This document shows, piece by piece, positions 17,820-26,971 of a stretch of 64,000 nt of DNA. Source of the DNA: an uncultured Methanomassiliicoccus sp. (GTDB taxonomy: Archaea > Thermoplasmatota > Thermoplasmata > Methanomassiliicoccales > Methanomassiliicoccaceae); contig CAJKRY010000007.1 of NCBI GenBank assembly GCA_905202485.1, forward strand, positions 1 through 64,000, in the 5' to 3' direction. Under the pieces are notes generated by a model. It had not been told where the DNA came from, made no database searches, and worked only from the letters and a program-made list of their open reading frames with translations. A program made the translations under genes and the position numbers. The stretch's first letter is position 1; every line of letters starts with the position of its first letter.

Positions 17820-18653
17820 TTACTCTTCATACTTACTTCTCAAGAGATCAATCTCTTTAGCATATCCTGGCAGTTCATTCGGAGTCTCAAGGTAAAATGG
17901 AAGCGTTCTAAGCTTGGGGTGGTTAATTATGCGGGTCATAGCATCTAAGCCGATGTTTCCCTCGCCGATCTTTTGATGTCTGTCTTTATGGCTGCCAATG
18001 GGATTCATACTGTCGTTTATGTGAATGGCCTTAAGTCTCTCAATTCCCACAGTTTTATCAAACTCATCAAGAACTCCATCCAGATTATTCACGATGTCAT
18101 AGCCTGCGTCGTACACATGACATGTATCCAGACAGACGCCCATCTTCTCTTTAAGGTCGACTCCATCGATTATCCTGATGAGCTCTTCGAACTTTCCGCC
18201 GATCTCGCTGCCTTTTCCTGCCATTGTTTCCAACAGTATCGTGGTCCGGTGTTCTTTTTTGATTATGCCGTTCAGCATGGATACGATTTCTTCAATTCCT
18301 GTATCTACACCCTGGTCAGTATGGCTGCCAGGATGGAAGTTATACATGTTGCCTGGAAAGTACTCCATTCTTTCAAGATCATCGGCCATTGTTATTCTGG
18401 CAAATTCTCTTGTTTTTTCTTGAGAAGAACAGGGATTGAGAGTATATGGTGCATGGGCAAGAATGGGAGCAAAAGAGTTCTCTTTCATCAGCTTTTTCAA
18501 AGCTTCAGCGTCCTGAGGGTCGATAGCTTTAGCCTTGCTTCCGCGGGGATTCCTGGTAAAAAACTGGAATGTGTTTGCCTTGATGCTCAAAGCGTCTTTT
18601 CCCATGGCAAGAAAGCCCTTAGAAGTTGAAAGATGACATCCTATATTCAGCAT
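17820..18653 (-). CDS. nfo: Endonuclease IV (AP endonuclease)
   Basis: Cleaves DNA 5' to abasic sites in base excision repair. The 277-residue TIM-barrel protein has the family's metal ligands in context: [11 protein letters not shown] at the N-terminus, [11 protein letters not shown] near residue 103, [11 protein letters not shown] near residue 142, [13 protein letters not shown] near residue 178, [22 protein letters not shown] near residue 211 (read in two parts), and YLETPNE near the end. All three zinc sites appear present. It is a single gene. Confidence 0.95.
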   Translation of the reverse strand: MLNIGCHLSTSKGFLAMGKDALSIKANTFQFFTRNPRGSKAKAIDPQDAEALKKLMKENSFAPILAHAPYTLNPCSSQEKTREFARITMADDLERMEYFPGNMYNFHPGSHTDQGVDTGIEEIVSMLNGIIKKEHRTTILLETMAGKGSEIGGKFEELIRIIDGVDLKEKMGVCLDTCHVYDAGYDIVNNLDGVLDEFDKTVGIERLKAIHINDSMNPIGSHKDRHQKIGEGNIGLDAMTRIINHPKLRTLPFYLETPNELPGYAKEIDLLRSKYEE

Positions 18654-18710
18654 ATTGATACCTGCAGATTATACTCTACAATAGCTGCAACCGTCATAAG
18701 GATTCTCCCT

Positions 18711-19907
18711 TTAGCTGGAGAACGTTTTGACAATGTACTCTATGGTATCAACAAACTTGAGGCACTCTTCCTTTGTATTATAAAGATAGAATGAAGCTCT
18801 GGCGCAGCCGTTTATTCCCCTTGATATGAAGAACGGATGAGCACAGTGCATTCCAGATCGTATGGCGATGCTGGAAATCTCATCGCAGATCATAGCGATG
18901 TCATGAGAGTCAATTCCTTTAATATTGAAAGAAAATATTCCGCTGCGGAGAGACGGCTCCACCGGATTCATGATGTTGACTGAATCGTTGTCTTTAAGTC
19001 TGGATGTGACGAGAGTATTGAGGCTTTTTTCATGCCCCTCAATCTCATCCATGCCGATTCTGGTCAGGTAATCAATGGCAGCGCTGGATCCGATTATGCC
19101 GGAATAGTTGAGAAGGCCGGATTCAAACTTCTCAGGCGGTGGCAGAAATGTCACAGAATCATAATCAGTCGTTCCGACTCCGCCCCCTCCACCTACCAGC
19201 GGGTCCATTTTTTTCAGAATCTCATCCTTTGCATAAAGCACGCCGACTCCGGAAGGACCGAGCATTTTGTGCAGAGAAAAGGCAAACATGTCAACATCCA
19301 GCTTTTTCAGATTTATTTTCTGATGAGGAGTTGACTGCGCACCGTCCAGCATGACCAGTGAGCCGTTGTCGTGTGCCGTCTCTACAATTTCTCTGGCAGG
19401 TATGGTGGTGCCTGTAACATTATTTGTGTGGACCATGGAGACAATAGAAACGTCTCTGGTAAGATTTTTCAGATACCCGTCAAAGTCAAAGATGCCGCTG
19501 GCAGGAGTCTTTACAAACTTATGATTGATTTTTGACGAGACCCATGGGACATGGTTGCTGTTGTGTTCCATGTCTGTGGTGAGAACAGAAGAACCTTTTT
19601 TGAACGGATATCCCCTGGCGACAATATTCAGTGATTCCGTGCAGTTTTTTGTAAAAACCAGATTTGAAGCATCGCATCCCAGAAATGAAGCAATTTTTTC
19701 CCTAGCTTCATCAATCTTCATGGAAACCTGAGTCGCAAGCCGGTGAATTGATCTGCCGCCGCATGCAGGGAATCTGTAATAATACTCATTCATTGCGTCT
19801 ATTACCTGTCTTGGCCTCATCGTCTGGCACGCATTGTCTAAGTAAATTACATCGCCGTTTTCCGATTCATATATTGGAAAGTCGCGGCGTATCTTATCGG
19901 GATCCAT
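18711..19907 (-). CDS. sufS: SufS-type cysteine desulfurase
   Basis: A pyridoxal-phosphate enzyme of fold type I, group II, that releases sulfur from cysteine for Fe-S clusters or thiolation. The start at ATG 19907 is chosen for the site GGAGAGGGGC; the upstream frame adds an unsupported tail. Motifs: YLDNACQTMRP near residue 22, FTKNCTESLN near residue 90, HNSNHVPW near residue 119, LDGAQSTPH near residue 200, the PLP lysine in FSLHKMLGPSGVG near residue 222, and the catalytic cysteine in RSGMHCAHP near residue 357. It is divergent from an IscS-type gene 100 bases away, so the cell has two desulfurases side by side. Confidence 0.88.
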   Translation of the reverse strand: MDPDKIRRDFPIYESENGDVIYLDNACQTMRPRQVIDAMNEYYYRFPACGGRSIHRLATQVSMKIDEAREKIASFLGCDASNLVFTKNCTESLNIVARGYPFKKGSSVLTTDMEHNSNHVPWVSSKINHKFVKTPASGIFDFDGYLKNLTRDVSIVSMVHTNNVTGTTIPAREIVETAHDNGSLVMLDGAQSTPHQKINLKKLDVDMFAFSLHKMLGPSGVGVLYAKDEILKKMDPLVGGGGGVGTTDYDSVTFLPPPEKFESGLLNYSGIIGSSAAIDYLTRIGMDEIEGHEKSLNTLVTSRLKDNDSVNIMNPVEPSLRSGIFSFNIKGIDSHDIAMICDEISSIAIRSGMHCAHPFFISRGINGCARASFYLYNTKEECLKFVDTIEYIVKTFSS

Positions 19908-20006
19908 GCCCCTCTCCGATTTAAATATCATGTATTTAGGCTTGGCGTATATGACTGAGGGGAATTGTGCAAATCGGCTAATACTCTGCATTCTATTATT
20001 GCTCTG

Positions 20007-21182
20007 ATGGCTGTATACTTTGACAACAGTGCAACTACGCAAGTGGATCCAGACGTGCTGGAGGCAATGCTTCCGTATTTCACAGAAAAGTACGGCAATG
20101 CATCATCTCTTCATTCTTTCGGTTCAGAGGCATTTGCCGCTATCGTGAAAGCAAGGAAGCAGGTGGCAGACTTGCTGAAGGCCGTTCCGAGGGATGTCAT
20201 TTTTACCTCTGGAGGCACAGAGTCAGACAACCTTGCTATTCAAGGGGCAGCCTTTTATCATAAAAAGGAGAAAAATAAAGTTATTACTTCTGTCATTGAG
20301 CATCCTGCAGTTTTGAACACATGTCATTTTCTGGAAAAGTGCGGATTTGAGGTAGTCTACCTTCCAGTCGACGAAGAGGGATTCGTATCAGAAGAGGATC
20401 TCAAAGAGGCAGTAGATAGCAATACCTCGTTAGTTACAATAATGGCAGCTAGCAATGAAATCGGCACTATTCAGCCCATTGAATCTCTGGCAGAAATAGC
20501 CAAAGATGCAGGTGCGCTTTTTCACACAGATGCCGTGCAGGCTGCAGGAAAAATCCCCATAGACTTTGCAGATTCCAGCGTGGATATGATCTCAATATCC
20601 GGTCACAAGATCCACGCTCCGAAAGGCATAGGAGCGCTGCTGGTAAAGGAAGGAGTGAGTATCCGTCCCCTAATGTACGGCGGAGGCCACGAGTGGGGAA
20701 TGAGACCTTCTACAGAAAATGTACCAGGCATAGTGGGGCTTGGAAAAGCATGCGATATCTGCATGAGTAATATGGATGAAGATGTTCAGCAGATGACAGA
20801 CATCAGGGATTTCATTATTGATACGACTCTAGACTCAATTGAAGGAGTTTATCTCAACGGGCCGAGAGAGAACAGGCTGTGCAACAATGCAAACTTCAGA
20901 TTCGATTACATTGACGGTGAGAGCTTGATTTTATACCTAGATATGGAAGGCATCGCCGCATCCACTGGTTCAGCTTGCTCTACCGGATCGACAGAGCCGT
21001 CTCATGTTCTGCGTGCTCTTGGCTTGGCGCAGATTCAGTGCCGCGGGTCGTTACGTTTATCACTGTCGAGGTTCAACGTCATGTCAGAGGCGGAGTACTT
21101 TGCTTCCGTCATACCATCAGTGGTAGAGAAAGTACGGGCAATGTCTCCCCTAGGAGATAAGAAAAATGCAATACGGTCCTGA
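20007..21182 (+). CDS. iscS: IscS/NifS cysteine desulfurase
   Basis: Group I cysteine desulfurase of about 391 residues, supplying sulfur to the IscU scaffold encoded next. The start at ATG 20007 gives MAVYFDNSATT, the usual N-terminus of the family. Other motifs: FTSGGTESDNLA near residue 69, EHPAVLNTC near residue 98, AVQAAGKIP near residue 178, the PLP lysine in SISGHKIHAPKG near residue 200, and the catalytic cysteine in STGSACSTGS near residue 322. There is no ribosome binding site, so the mRNA may be leaderless. Its 3' end overlaps iscU by 17 bases. Confidence 0.92.
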   Translation: MAVYFDNSATTQVDPDVLEAMLPYFTEKYGNASSLHSFGSEAFAAIVKARKQVADLLKAVPRDVIFTSGGTESDNLAIQGAAFYHKKEKNKVITSVIEHPAVLNTCHFLEKCGFEVVYLPVDEEGFVSEEDLKEAVDSNTSLVTIMAASNEIGTIQPIESLAEIAKDAGALFHTDAVQAAGKIPIDFADSSVDMISISGHKIHAPKGIGALLVKEGVSIRPLMYGGGHEWGMRPSTENVPGIVGLGKACDICMSNMDEDVQQMTDIRDFIIDTTLDSIEGVYLNGPRENRLCNNANFRFDYIDGESLILYLDMEGIAASTGSACSTGSTEPSHVLRALGLAQIQCRGSLRLSLSRFNVMSEAEYFASVIPSVVEKVRAMSPLGDKKNAIRS

Positions 21183-21537
21183 AGTTATGAACAATATTGC
21201 GAACCCGCGCAATTCAGGAGTCATGGAAAATGCAGACGGTGTCGGTCAGGTTGGAAACCCTGAATGCGATGATGTAACCACAGTATACATCAAAGTGAAG
21301 GACGAGGTCATCTCGGATATAAGCTTTCAGACACTGGGATGCGGAGCGGCAATAGCGTCAGGCAGCATGATAACCCAGATGGCTAAAGGCATGAATATCA
21401 ACGATGCTATGAACATTCAGAGGGAAGATGTCGCAGGCAGGCTTGGCGGCTTGCCGGAGAAGAAACTTCACTGCTCAAACATGGCAGCCGATGCGCTGAA
21501 AGCCGCTATTGAGGATTACAAAAAGAAGAGTGCCTGA
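21166..21537 (+). CDS. iscU: IscU/NifU-type Fe-S scaffold protein
   Basis: A 123-residue scaffold on which Fe-S clusters are built. The three cluster cysteines are present: NPECDDVT near residue 38, GCGAAIASGSM near residue 64, and KLHCSNMAADAL near residue 104. The first site has DD where most bacterial proteins have GD. GGLPEKK before the third cysteine is the usual position of the chaperone-binding motif, but the LPPVK motif itself is missing, as in many archaea. Start ATG 21166 follows TAGGAGAT. Translationally coupled to iscS. Confidence 0.92.
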   Translation: MQYGPEVMNNIANPRNSGVMENADGVGQVGNPECDDVTTVYIKVKDEVISDISFQTLGCGAAIASGSMITQMAKGMNINDAMNIQREDVAGRLGGLPEKKLHCSNMAADALKAAIEDYKKKSA

Positions 21538-21578
21538 ATCCGAAGACTTATCATTATCAACGCGCATCGCGAAACGGT

Positions 21579-22487
21579 ATGATCACGCTAGATACATCTT
21601 TCGCCGGAATCTCGATGAAAAACCCCACCATGCTGGCCTCGGGCATGATGGGAGAAACCGGTTCATCATTATGCAGAGTTTCAGAGATGGGAGCTGGAGC
21701 ATTGGTTACTAAGTCAATTGGCCTCGAACCTCGTTATGGGTATCCCAACCCGACTCTTGTCGAGCTCCCATACGGCTACATCAACGCCATGGGACTGCCT
21801 GGTCCCGGAATCGAGCTGTTCAAAGAGGAGATGAAAGACGCTCTGAAATGCGGTATTCCGATCATCGGCAGCCTTTTTGCAGCAATCCCGGATGATTTCA
21901 TAGAATTAGCTGCCAAGATGAAAGAGTACGGCGCTTCAGCCGTTGAGCTCAATTTAAGCTGTCCGCATGCCAAAGGCTACGGGATGGAAATCGGCATTGA
22001 TCCTGCGGCAGTCGGAAACATTATCAGAGAAGTCAAAGGCTCAGTGGACATTACTGTAATAGCGAAACTGACGCCGAATACACATCTCCTTTTAGATGTG
22101 GCAAAGGAAGCTGAAGCAGCAGGCTGCGACTGCATTGCCGCCATAAACACTCTCAAGGCTATGGCAATATCTGTCGAAGCAAAAAGACCGGTACTTTTCA
22201 ATAAAACCGGAGGGCTATCAGGCCCGGCGGTGAAGCCGGTAGGGCTGCGCTGCGTCTATGAGCTTTCGGATGTACTCGACATTCCAATAATCGGCGTCGG
22301 CGGAGCAGAAACCGGGAGAGATGTTCTGGAATATATTATGGCGGGTGCCTCTGCAGTGCAGATCGGAAGTGCTGTTGGGCGCCGCGGGTTAAACATCTTC
22401 AGCGACATCTGTTCTGAGATGAAAGAGCTGATGGAGAAAAATGACATTAAGTCCATAAAAGAAATCGTGGGGGTAGCACATGTATAA
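21579..22487 (+). CDS. pyrD: Dihydroorotate dehydrogenase B catalytic subunit
   Basis: Oxidises dihydroorotate to orotate in pyrimidine synthesis, passing electrons through FMN to PyrK. The 302-residue TIM barrel has NPTMLASGMMGETG near residue 15, YPNPTLVELPYGYINAMGLP (two parts) near residue 50, the catalytic cysteine in NLSCPHAKG near residue 130, and the FMN site GVGGAETGRDVLEYIMAGA near residue 240. Cys at the active site marks the class 1B enzyme. Its end overlaps pyrK by eight bases. Confidence 0.94.
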   Translation: MITLDTSFAGISMKNPTMLASGMMGETGSSLCRVSEMGAGALVTKSIGLEPRYGYPNPTLVELPYGYINAMGLPGPGIELFKEEMKDALKCGIPIIGSLFAAIPDDFIELAAKMKEYGASAVELNLSCPHAKGYGMEIGIDPAAVGNIIREVKGSVDITVIAKLTPNTHLLLDVAKEAEAAGCDCIAAINTLKAMAISVEAKRPVLFNKTGGLSGPAVKPVGLRCVYELSDVLDIPIIGVGGAETGRDVLEYIMAGASAVQIGSAVGRRGLNIFSDICSEMKELMEKNDIKSIKEIVGVAHV

Positions 22488-23247
22488 TGAAGTCGTTTCC
22501 GTCAAAGAAGTAGTCATAGAGGGAAAAGACATAACCACTCTGAGGTTTGATCTCAATTGTGAGGTGAAACCGGGACAGTTTCTGATGGTCTGGATACCCG
22601 GGGTGGATGAAATTCCCATGTCTGTTTCATATTTGTCCGGGGGAGTTACGGTTAAAAATATCGGCGAAGCGACAGCAGCCCTCTCTTCACTGAAGCCGGG
22701 AGACAAACTAGGCGTAAGAGGTCCTTACGGCAACGGCTGGACGATCCCGGAAGGAAAAATCCTCTGCGTCGGAGGCGGTGTAGGCACAGCCCCGATCATG
22801 GCCGCAGCAGAAGCTGTGAACAATCCAGACAGAATCGATATAGTTCTCGGCGCCAGAAACTCAGGAGAGGTAATCTTCATCGAGCGTGCAAAGTCTTTTT
22901 CCAACAATGTAAGAATATCCACAGACGACGGCAGCCTGGGCATAAGAGGTACAGCCGTGGCAGTTGCCGATGCCATGATGAAAGAACAGAAATATGATGT
23001 CGTGCTCGGATGCGGACCTGAGATCATGAACAAGTATCTTCTCAAGGCCTGTGAGGAAAATGGTGTGCCGGTGCAGCTGTCTCTGGAACGCATAATGAAA
23101 TGCGGCGCCGGTCTCTGCGGTTCCTGCGTCATAAATGGTCTGAGAGTCTGTGCAGACGGTCCCGTATTTACAGGAGACGAAGTCAGAAAAATGTCTGAGT
23201 TTTCTGTAAGCAAAAGGGATCACGCCGGTCGCTGCGTGAAATTGTAA
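22480..23247 (+). CDS. pyrK: Dihydroorotate dehydrogenase B electron transfer subunit
   Basis: Accepts electrons from PyrD through a [2Fe-2S] cluster and FAD and reduces NAD or another acceptor. The 255-residue protein has an FAD-binding barrel (PGQFLMVWIPG, residues about 27-38), a nucleotide-binding region (CVGGGVGTAPIMAAAE, about residue 95), and a C-terminal cluster loop MKCGAGLCGSCVINGLRVCADGP (read in two parts) with four cysteines. Overlap with pyrD shows a coupled pair. A hairpin terminator follows. Confidence 0.92.
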   Translation: MYNEVVSVKEVVIEGKDITTLRFDLNCEVKPGQFLMVWIPGVDEIPMSVSYLSGGVTVKNIGEATAALSSLKPGDKLGVRGPYGNGWTIPEGKILCVGGGVGTAPIMAAAEAVNNPDRIDIVLGARNSGEVIFIERAKSFSNNVRISTDDGSLGIRGTAVAVADAMMKEQKYDVVLGCGPEIMNKYLLKACEENGVPVQLSLERIMKCGAGLCGSCVINGLRVCADGPVFTGDEVRKMSEFSVSKRDHAGRCVKL

Positions 23248-23254
23248 AGGTAAA

Positions 23255-23287
23255 GATGTGTATCACCGTCTTCAGATGATACACATC
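23255..23287. terminator. Bidirectional terminator between pyrK and rubredoxin
   Basis: A perfect 11-base inverted repeat, GATGTGTATCA at 23255-23265 and TGATACACATC at 23277-23287, with an 11-base loop. It lies between two convergent genes and could stop transcription from both sides. Confidence 0.6.
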
Positions 23288-23293
23288 TTGTGA

Positions 23294-23455
23294 TCAGTCC
23301 AGCGGCACGAAGTCTTCTTTGGCAGCACCGCATAACGGGCAAGCCCAATCTTCTGGCAGATCTTCAAAGGGAGTTCCGGGGGCGATTCCTGAATCCGGGT
23401 CTCCTTTCTCTGGGTCGTATATGTAGCCGCATACTGTACATCTGTACTTTTTCAT
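23294..23455 (-). CDS. Rubredoxin
   Basis: A 53-residue rubredoxin, a small iron protein that carries single electrons and often serves oxidative-stress reductases in anaerobes. Two CxxCG motifs are present, CTVCGYIYD near residue 6 and [11 protein letters not shown] near residue 39, with the aromatic residues of the family between them ([24 protein letters not shown]). The ATG at 23455 follows AGGTGAAAAT. It is followed on the same strand by nothing and preceded by the ACT gene, 30 bases upstream. Confidence 0.95.
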   Translation of the reverse strand: MKKYRCTVCGYIYDPEKGDPDSGIAPGTPFEDLPEDWACPLCGAAKEDFVPLD

Positions 23456-23485
23456 ATTTTCACCTTTTAGATGTATTTGAAAGTT

Positions 23486-23914
23486 TTAGGCTTTCAAATC
23501 TTCTTCATCTAGGAGGTTAAATCCCGCCTTCTTAAGGACTTCTACAGATTTCTCTGCATCATCTACGCGTAATATAAGCACAGCAGAATCTTTCTTGGTG
23601 TAAGCATATCCATATTCAACGTTTATCTGTGCCTCTCCAAGTGTGTTTGCTATCTCCTTAAGGCCGCCGGGTTGGTCTTTCATCTTGACTGCTATGACTT
23701 TGTTGGTAATTACTGCGTATCCCAGATCTCTCATTACCGTCACAATCGCCTGCGAGTCTGAAACTACAGCCCTCAGCAGTCCGAAACCATCAGCTTCTGC
23801 GATGGAGAATGCTAGAAAGTTGACCATCTGCGCCTCCATCACTTCGGCTATTGAAGCCAGCTTGCCGGGCCTGTTTTCTACAAAGACTGATATCTGATCA
23901 ATAAGACAGCTCAT
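23486..23914 (-). CDS. Tandem ACT-domain protein
   Basis: A 142-residue protein made of two ACT domains: residues 1-67 with ISVFVENRPGKLASIAEVME, and residues 70-140 with IAVKMKDQPGGLKEIANTL and YAYTKKDSAVLILRVDD. ACT pairs bind amino acids or related ligands. The gene lies immediately after the phenylacetate-CoA ligase, with no gap between stop and start, a pairing common in anaerobes. It probably senses an aromatic amino acid and adjusts the ligase or its pathway; this is inferred from context. Confidence 0.85.
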   Translation of the reverse strand: MSCLIDQISVFVENRPGKLASIAEVMEAQMVNFLAFSIAEADGFGLLRAVVSDSQAIVTVMRDLGYAVITNKVIAVKMKDQPGGLKEIANTLGEAQINVEYGYAYTKKDSAVLILRVDDAEKSVEVLKKAGFNLLDEEDLKA

Positions 23915-25216
23915 TCAATCCCTCCTGTTATCAATAACTCTCTTTGCTTTTCCTTCAAAGCGTGCTAAAGATCCAGGTTCCAATAGTTCTACTTCAGCAG
24001 CTACATTGAGTGAATTCTTCAAGGCATATTCAGCATTCTTTTTAAGTTTCATGAGATCTGACAACTTATCGCTGAACGCAGACTGCTTGAGTTCTACTCT
24101 GACCCTCATTGTATCCAGAACGCCTTTCCTGTCGACGACGATCTGGAAATGTTCGCCCAGTTCAGGTATTGTCATTAGGGTATATTCTACCTGAGACGGG
24201 AACACATTGATTCCTCTGATAATCAGCATGTCGTCCACTCTTCCGCTTAGCCTCTCGATTCTCAGATGATTTCTTCCGCAGGGACAAGGCGAATCATCAT
24301 AGGCTGTAATATCTCCGGTTTTGTATCTTATTATGGGTAGGGCTTCTTTCTGAAGCATGGTGATAACCATTTCTCCCCTTTCTCCGGGGCCGAGAGGCTC
24401 TCCCGTATCCGGGTCTATAATCTCTACATATGCAATATCTCCCCAGATGTGCACACCATTCATTTCTGTGCATTCAGTAAACATCGGTCCTGAAAGTTCT
24501 GATGTTCCATAGATATCATATGCATTCACGCCTGTACTGTCTTTAATCCTTTTGCGCATCTTTTCTGTCCAGGGTTCTGCACCGAGAACTGCAGTCTTCA
24601 GTTTGGTATCTTTCTCTAAAGATATGCCCATTTTCTCTGCGGTCTCGGCAATATGCAAGAAGTATGACGGAGTGCAGCATATGGCAGTTACATTCAAATC
24701 TTTGATAAGCTCCACCTGGCGCTCTGTATTTCCTGTTGAAGCCGGAATGACAGTAGCTCCGATCCTTTCAGCCCCGTAGTGGGCTCCAAGTCCACCTGTG
24801 AATAAGCCGTACCCATAGCTGACTTGAATCGTATCATGTCTTCCTAGACCAATTGAGGTCATACCACGGCCCACAGATTCCGCCCAGTTATCCAGATCCC
24901 TCTGCGTGTATCCAACTACGGTAGGCTTGCCGGTGGTACCAGATGAAACATGGTATCTCACGAGCTCATCCTGTCCGCCTACAAACAGCTTATTTGGATA
25001 GTTATCTCTAAGATCTTTTTTGTACATGAAGGGAAGCTTTCTAATGTCTTCCAGAGAATTGATATCATCTGGATGTACATTTGATTCTTTCATGCGTTTG
25101 TGATAGAACTCTGAAAAAGAGTATAATCTGTAGACTTGAGTCTTTAGAAGTTTGAACTGCAATTTATGAATCTCTTCAAGAGACATCTCTTCTACCCGAG
25201 GGTTCCAATAACTCAT
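23915..25216 (-). CDS. paaK: Phenylacetate-CoA ligase family protein
   Basis: A 433-residue AMP-forming aryl-CoA ligase. Motifs: SSGTTGKPTVVGYT near residue 90 (phosphate loop), AVLGAEPWTEKMR near residue 208, YDIYGTSELSGP near residue 233, RYKTGDITAYDDSPCPCGR near residue 294, and GRVDDMLIIRGINVFPSQVE near residue 318. In methanogens such enzymes activate aryl acids taken up from the surroundings so that an indolepyruvate-type oxidoreductase can carboxylate them. The organism has a second copy at 47943-49175 beside iorBA. Paired here with the ACT regulator. Confidence 0.9.
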   Translation of the reverse strand: MSYWNPRVEEMSLEEIHKLQFKLLKTQVYRLYSFSEFYHKRMKESNVHPDDINSLEDIRKLPFMYKKDLRDNYPNKLFVGGQDELVRYHVSSGTTGKPTVVGYTQRDLDNWAESVGRGMTSIGLGRHDTIQVSYGYGLFTGGLGAHYGAERIGATVIPASTGNTERQVELIKDLNVTAICCTPSYFLHIAETAEKMGISLEKDTKLKTAVLGAEPWTEKMRKRIKDSTGVNAYDIYGTSELSGPMFTECTEMNGVHIWGDIAYVEIIDPDTGEPLGPGERGEMVITMLQKEALPIIRYKTGDITAYDDSPCPCGRNHLRIERLSGRVDDMLIIRGINVFPSQVEYTLMTIPELGEHFQIVVDRKGVLDTMRVRVELKQSAFSDKLSDLMKLKKNAEYALKNSLNVAAEVELLEPGSLARFEGKAKRVIDNRRD

Positions 25217-25346
25217 GATTAAACCTCAATAGATACGTGTTACCAAATGACATGAATATATTTGATCGTTTTCCATCTTTTAGATGCAATCAAATTGCGT
25301 TCGTAAAGATCTCGCCGCTTGCAGAGTTTTTACCGCTCATTCAAAC

Positions 25347-26636
25347 TCAGGCGAAACTTCCCATATCCAATCCGATTTCCATTTTGTCTGTGCATACAGC
25401 CGCAGGTAGAATCACGACAAATCTTGAATATCCGAAGCGGCCAGAAATCATTCTTTTTTCGGTCCAGACATGTCCTCCAAAACTTTCAAATATCCTGCAT
25501 GCTAGCGACAGATCCGAATCGCCAGAGCATTCCACAAGCTTGCCATATTCTCTGCTGTTTGAACTTCTGTCGCAGACTTCAATGCGGTGAAATTCTTTTC
25601 CATGTTCGCAGTAGTCTTTGATTTTCACGCCGATTTCTCTATGTTCTCCTGATTCAGCTACTTTTTTAATTATTGTTTTGAACGCTTCCTTCAGGTGGAT
25701 GTTTGCAGAAACAAGCCGATGCCCTTTAACTTCACACAAAACAGTGGTTCCATTCTGCAGAGATCTCTCACACTCACAGCCAGCAGAATCAATCAGATAT
25801 GAAATATCCATCAGTTCTGAGGAAAAGAATCTGTTCTCTATCTGATATGATTTATACTCATTTTCTACAGTCATGCTTATCTTAGAAACCAGATCTGAAA
25901 GGCTGTCTGTTCGTTTCGAACACATTCCTTTTACTGTGTCTACGATCTGCTTCAGACATTGTTCGGCTTTGCGTTTTCCATCCACCGCATCCATCTCAGC
26001 AATTCTCTGCTCAGAAACATCCTGGAATAAAGAAACAGATCCGATAATCAATCCGCTTTCTGTATTCTTGATGGGACACGACGATATGTAAAGTGTAGAC
26101 TTGCCGCCGTTCTTTGCAGTGATGTCCACGCAGTCCCCCTCCACTGCTTCTCCACGTTTTAGAGACCGTGTCATCGCCCAGTCACCCGTGCTCAGCTTGA
26201 TGCCATTATCAGTCCATCTAGCTTTCAAAACATTCATAGATTTTACATCTGCAGGAGAGAAACCCAGCAGGCTTCTGAGCTTGGAATTATAACTAACAAT
26301 CTTTCCGTTTTTGTCAACTACCAAAATTCCTACAGGCAGTGATTTTTGAAACTCAGATAATGTTTGATTTTGATTAAAAATAAAAACGCTGCCGTGTTCC
26401 ACAGGTACAAACGCATAGTCTATGCAGCCACACCACGCTATGGTTCTGCCTGATCTGCACTGCGTTATTTCAAAAGTCTCAGTTATATCATGAATGCAAT
26501 TGCACTCCAGCTCCCATTTTTCCATAAAATCTCTGGATGGCTGATTCATCAGTTTACATGAATTGTCATCATCAAAATATATGCAGGGCGTTGGTACATT
26601 CATTATGAATTCATGCATTGTGCTTGATGCAAACAT
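25347..26636 (-). CDS. PAS-domain sensor protein
   Basis: A 429-residue soluble signalling protein. Residues 1-90 resemble a PAS-like domain with several cysteines (CNCIHDITE, CGCIDY). A clearer PAS domain lies near 95-215 (LPVGILVVDKNGKIVSYNSKLRSLLGFS, read in parts; then GLIIGSVSLFQDVSEQ). After a helical linker the last 130 residues recall a histidine-kinase ATPase domain that has lost motifs: an N-box-like NIHLKEAFKTIIKKV and a C-terminal FGYSRFVVILP are visible, but no H-box or clear G-boxes. It may sense redox or a ligand without kinase activity. No response regulator is adjacent. Confidence 0.7.
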   Translation of the reverse strand: MFASSTMHEFIMNVPTPCIYFDDDNSCKLMNQPSRDFMEKWELECNCIHDITETFEITQCRSGRTIAWCGCIDYAFVPVEHGSVFIFNQNQTLSEFQKSLPVGILVVDKNGKIVSYNSKLRSLLGFSPADVKSMNVLKARWTDNGIKLSTGDWAMTRSLKRGEAVEGDCVDITAKNGGKSTLYISSCPIKNTESGLIIGSVSLFQDVSEQRIAEMDAVDGKRKAEQCLKQIVDTVKGMCSKRTDSLSDLVSKISMTVENEYKSYQIENRFFSSELMDISYLIDSAGCECERSLQNGTTVLCEVKGHRLVSANIHLKEAFKTIIKKVAESGEHREIGVKIKDYCEHGKEFHRIEVCDRSSNSREYGKLVECSGDSDLSLACRIFESFGGHVWTEKRMISGRFGYSRFVVILPAAVCTDKMEIGLDMGSFA

Positions 26637-26772
26637 GTTTTATTTTTCTTAAACGAGGGAGTATTAAAAGATAGCGTTTGATCTCTAAGAGCTTAGAGTT
26701 GATAATTTTTAGCGTATCTACCAGTATTTTTGTGGAAAGATTCAAAATCTCTCATGCCATGATACGCGCCGT

Positions 26773-26970
26773 ATGTCTGTAAAGGAATGGTTGAAATCCA
26801 ATGAGTTTAAAATCAATGCTTCTTTATTGTTAATTTCATTTATAATTACAGTTGCCGGCTTCATTCTTAACATCGGCGTAATGGCTGGATTGGGTGTATT
26901 GGCATGCATATTTTTTATAACCTATACAGTCTATGGGTACGTCAGAGTAAATTCATTAGGGCCAGAGTGA
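26773..26970 (+). CDS. Small membrane protein (65 aa)
   Basis: The family is not recognised. After a charged start (MSVKEWLKSNEFK) there are two hydrophobic segments, about residues 16-35 and 36-55, forming a helical hairpin in the membrane. It is followed by a single base and then the TPR-like gene, so the two are probably one operon. No signal peptide or motif suggests a role. Confidence 0.6.
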   Translation: MSVKEWLKSNEFKINASLLLISFIITVAGFILNIGVMAGLGVLACIFFITYTVYGYVRVNSLGPE

Positions 26971-26971
26971 T

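Noticed and set aside
17973..18629. 218-codon open frame opposite endonuclease IV
   Set aside because: It is antisense to a clearly conserved gene and its translation resembles no protein; an effect of codon bias.
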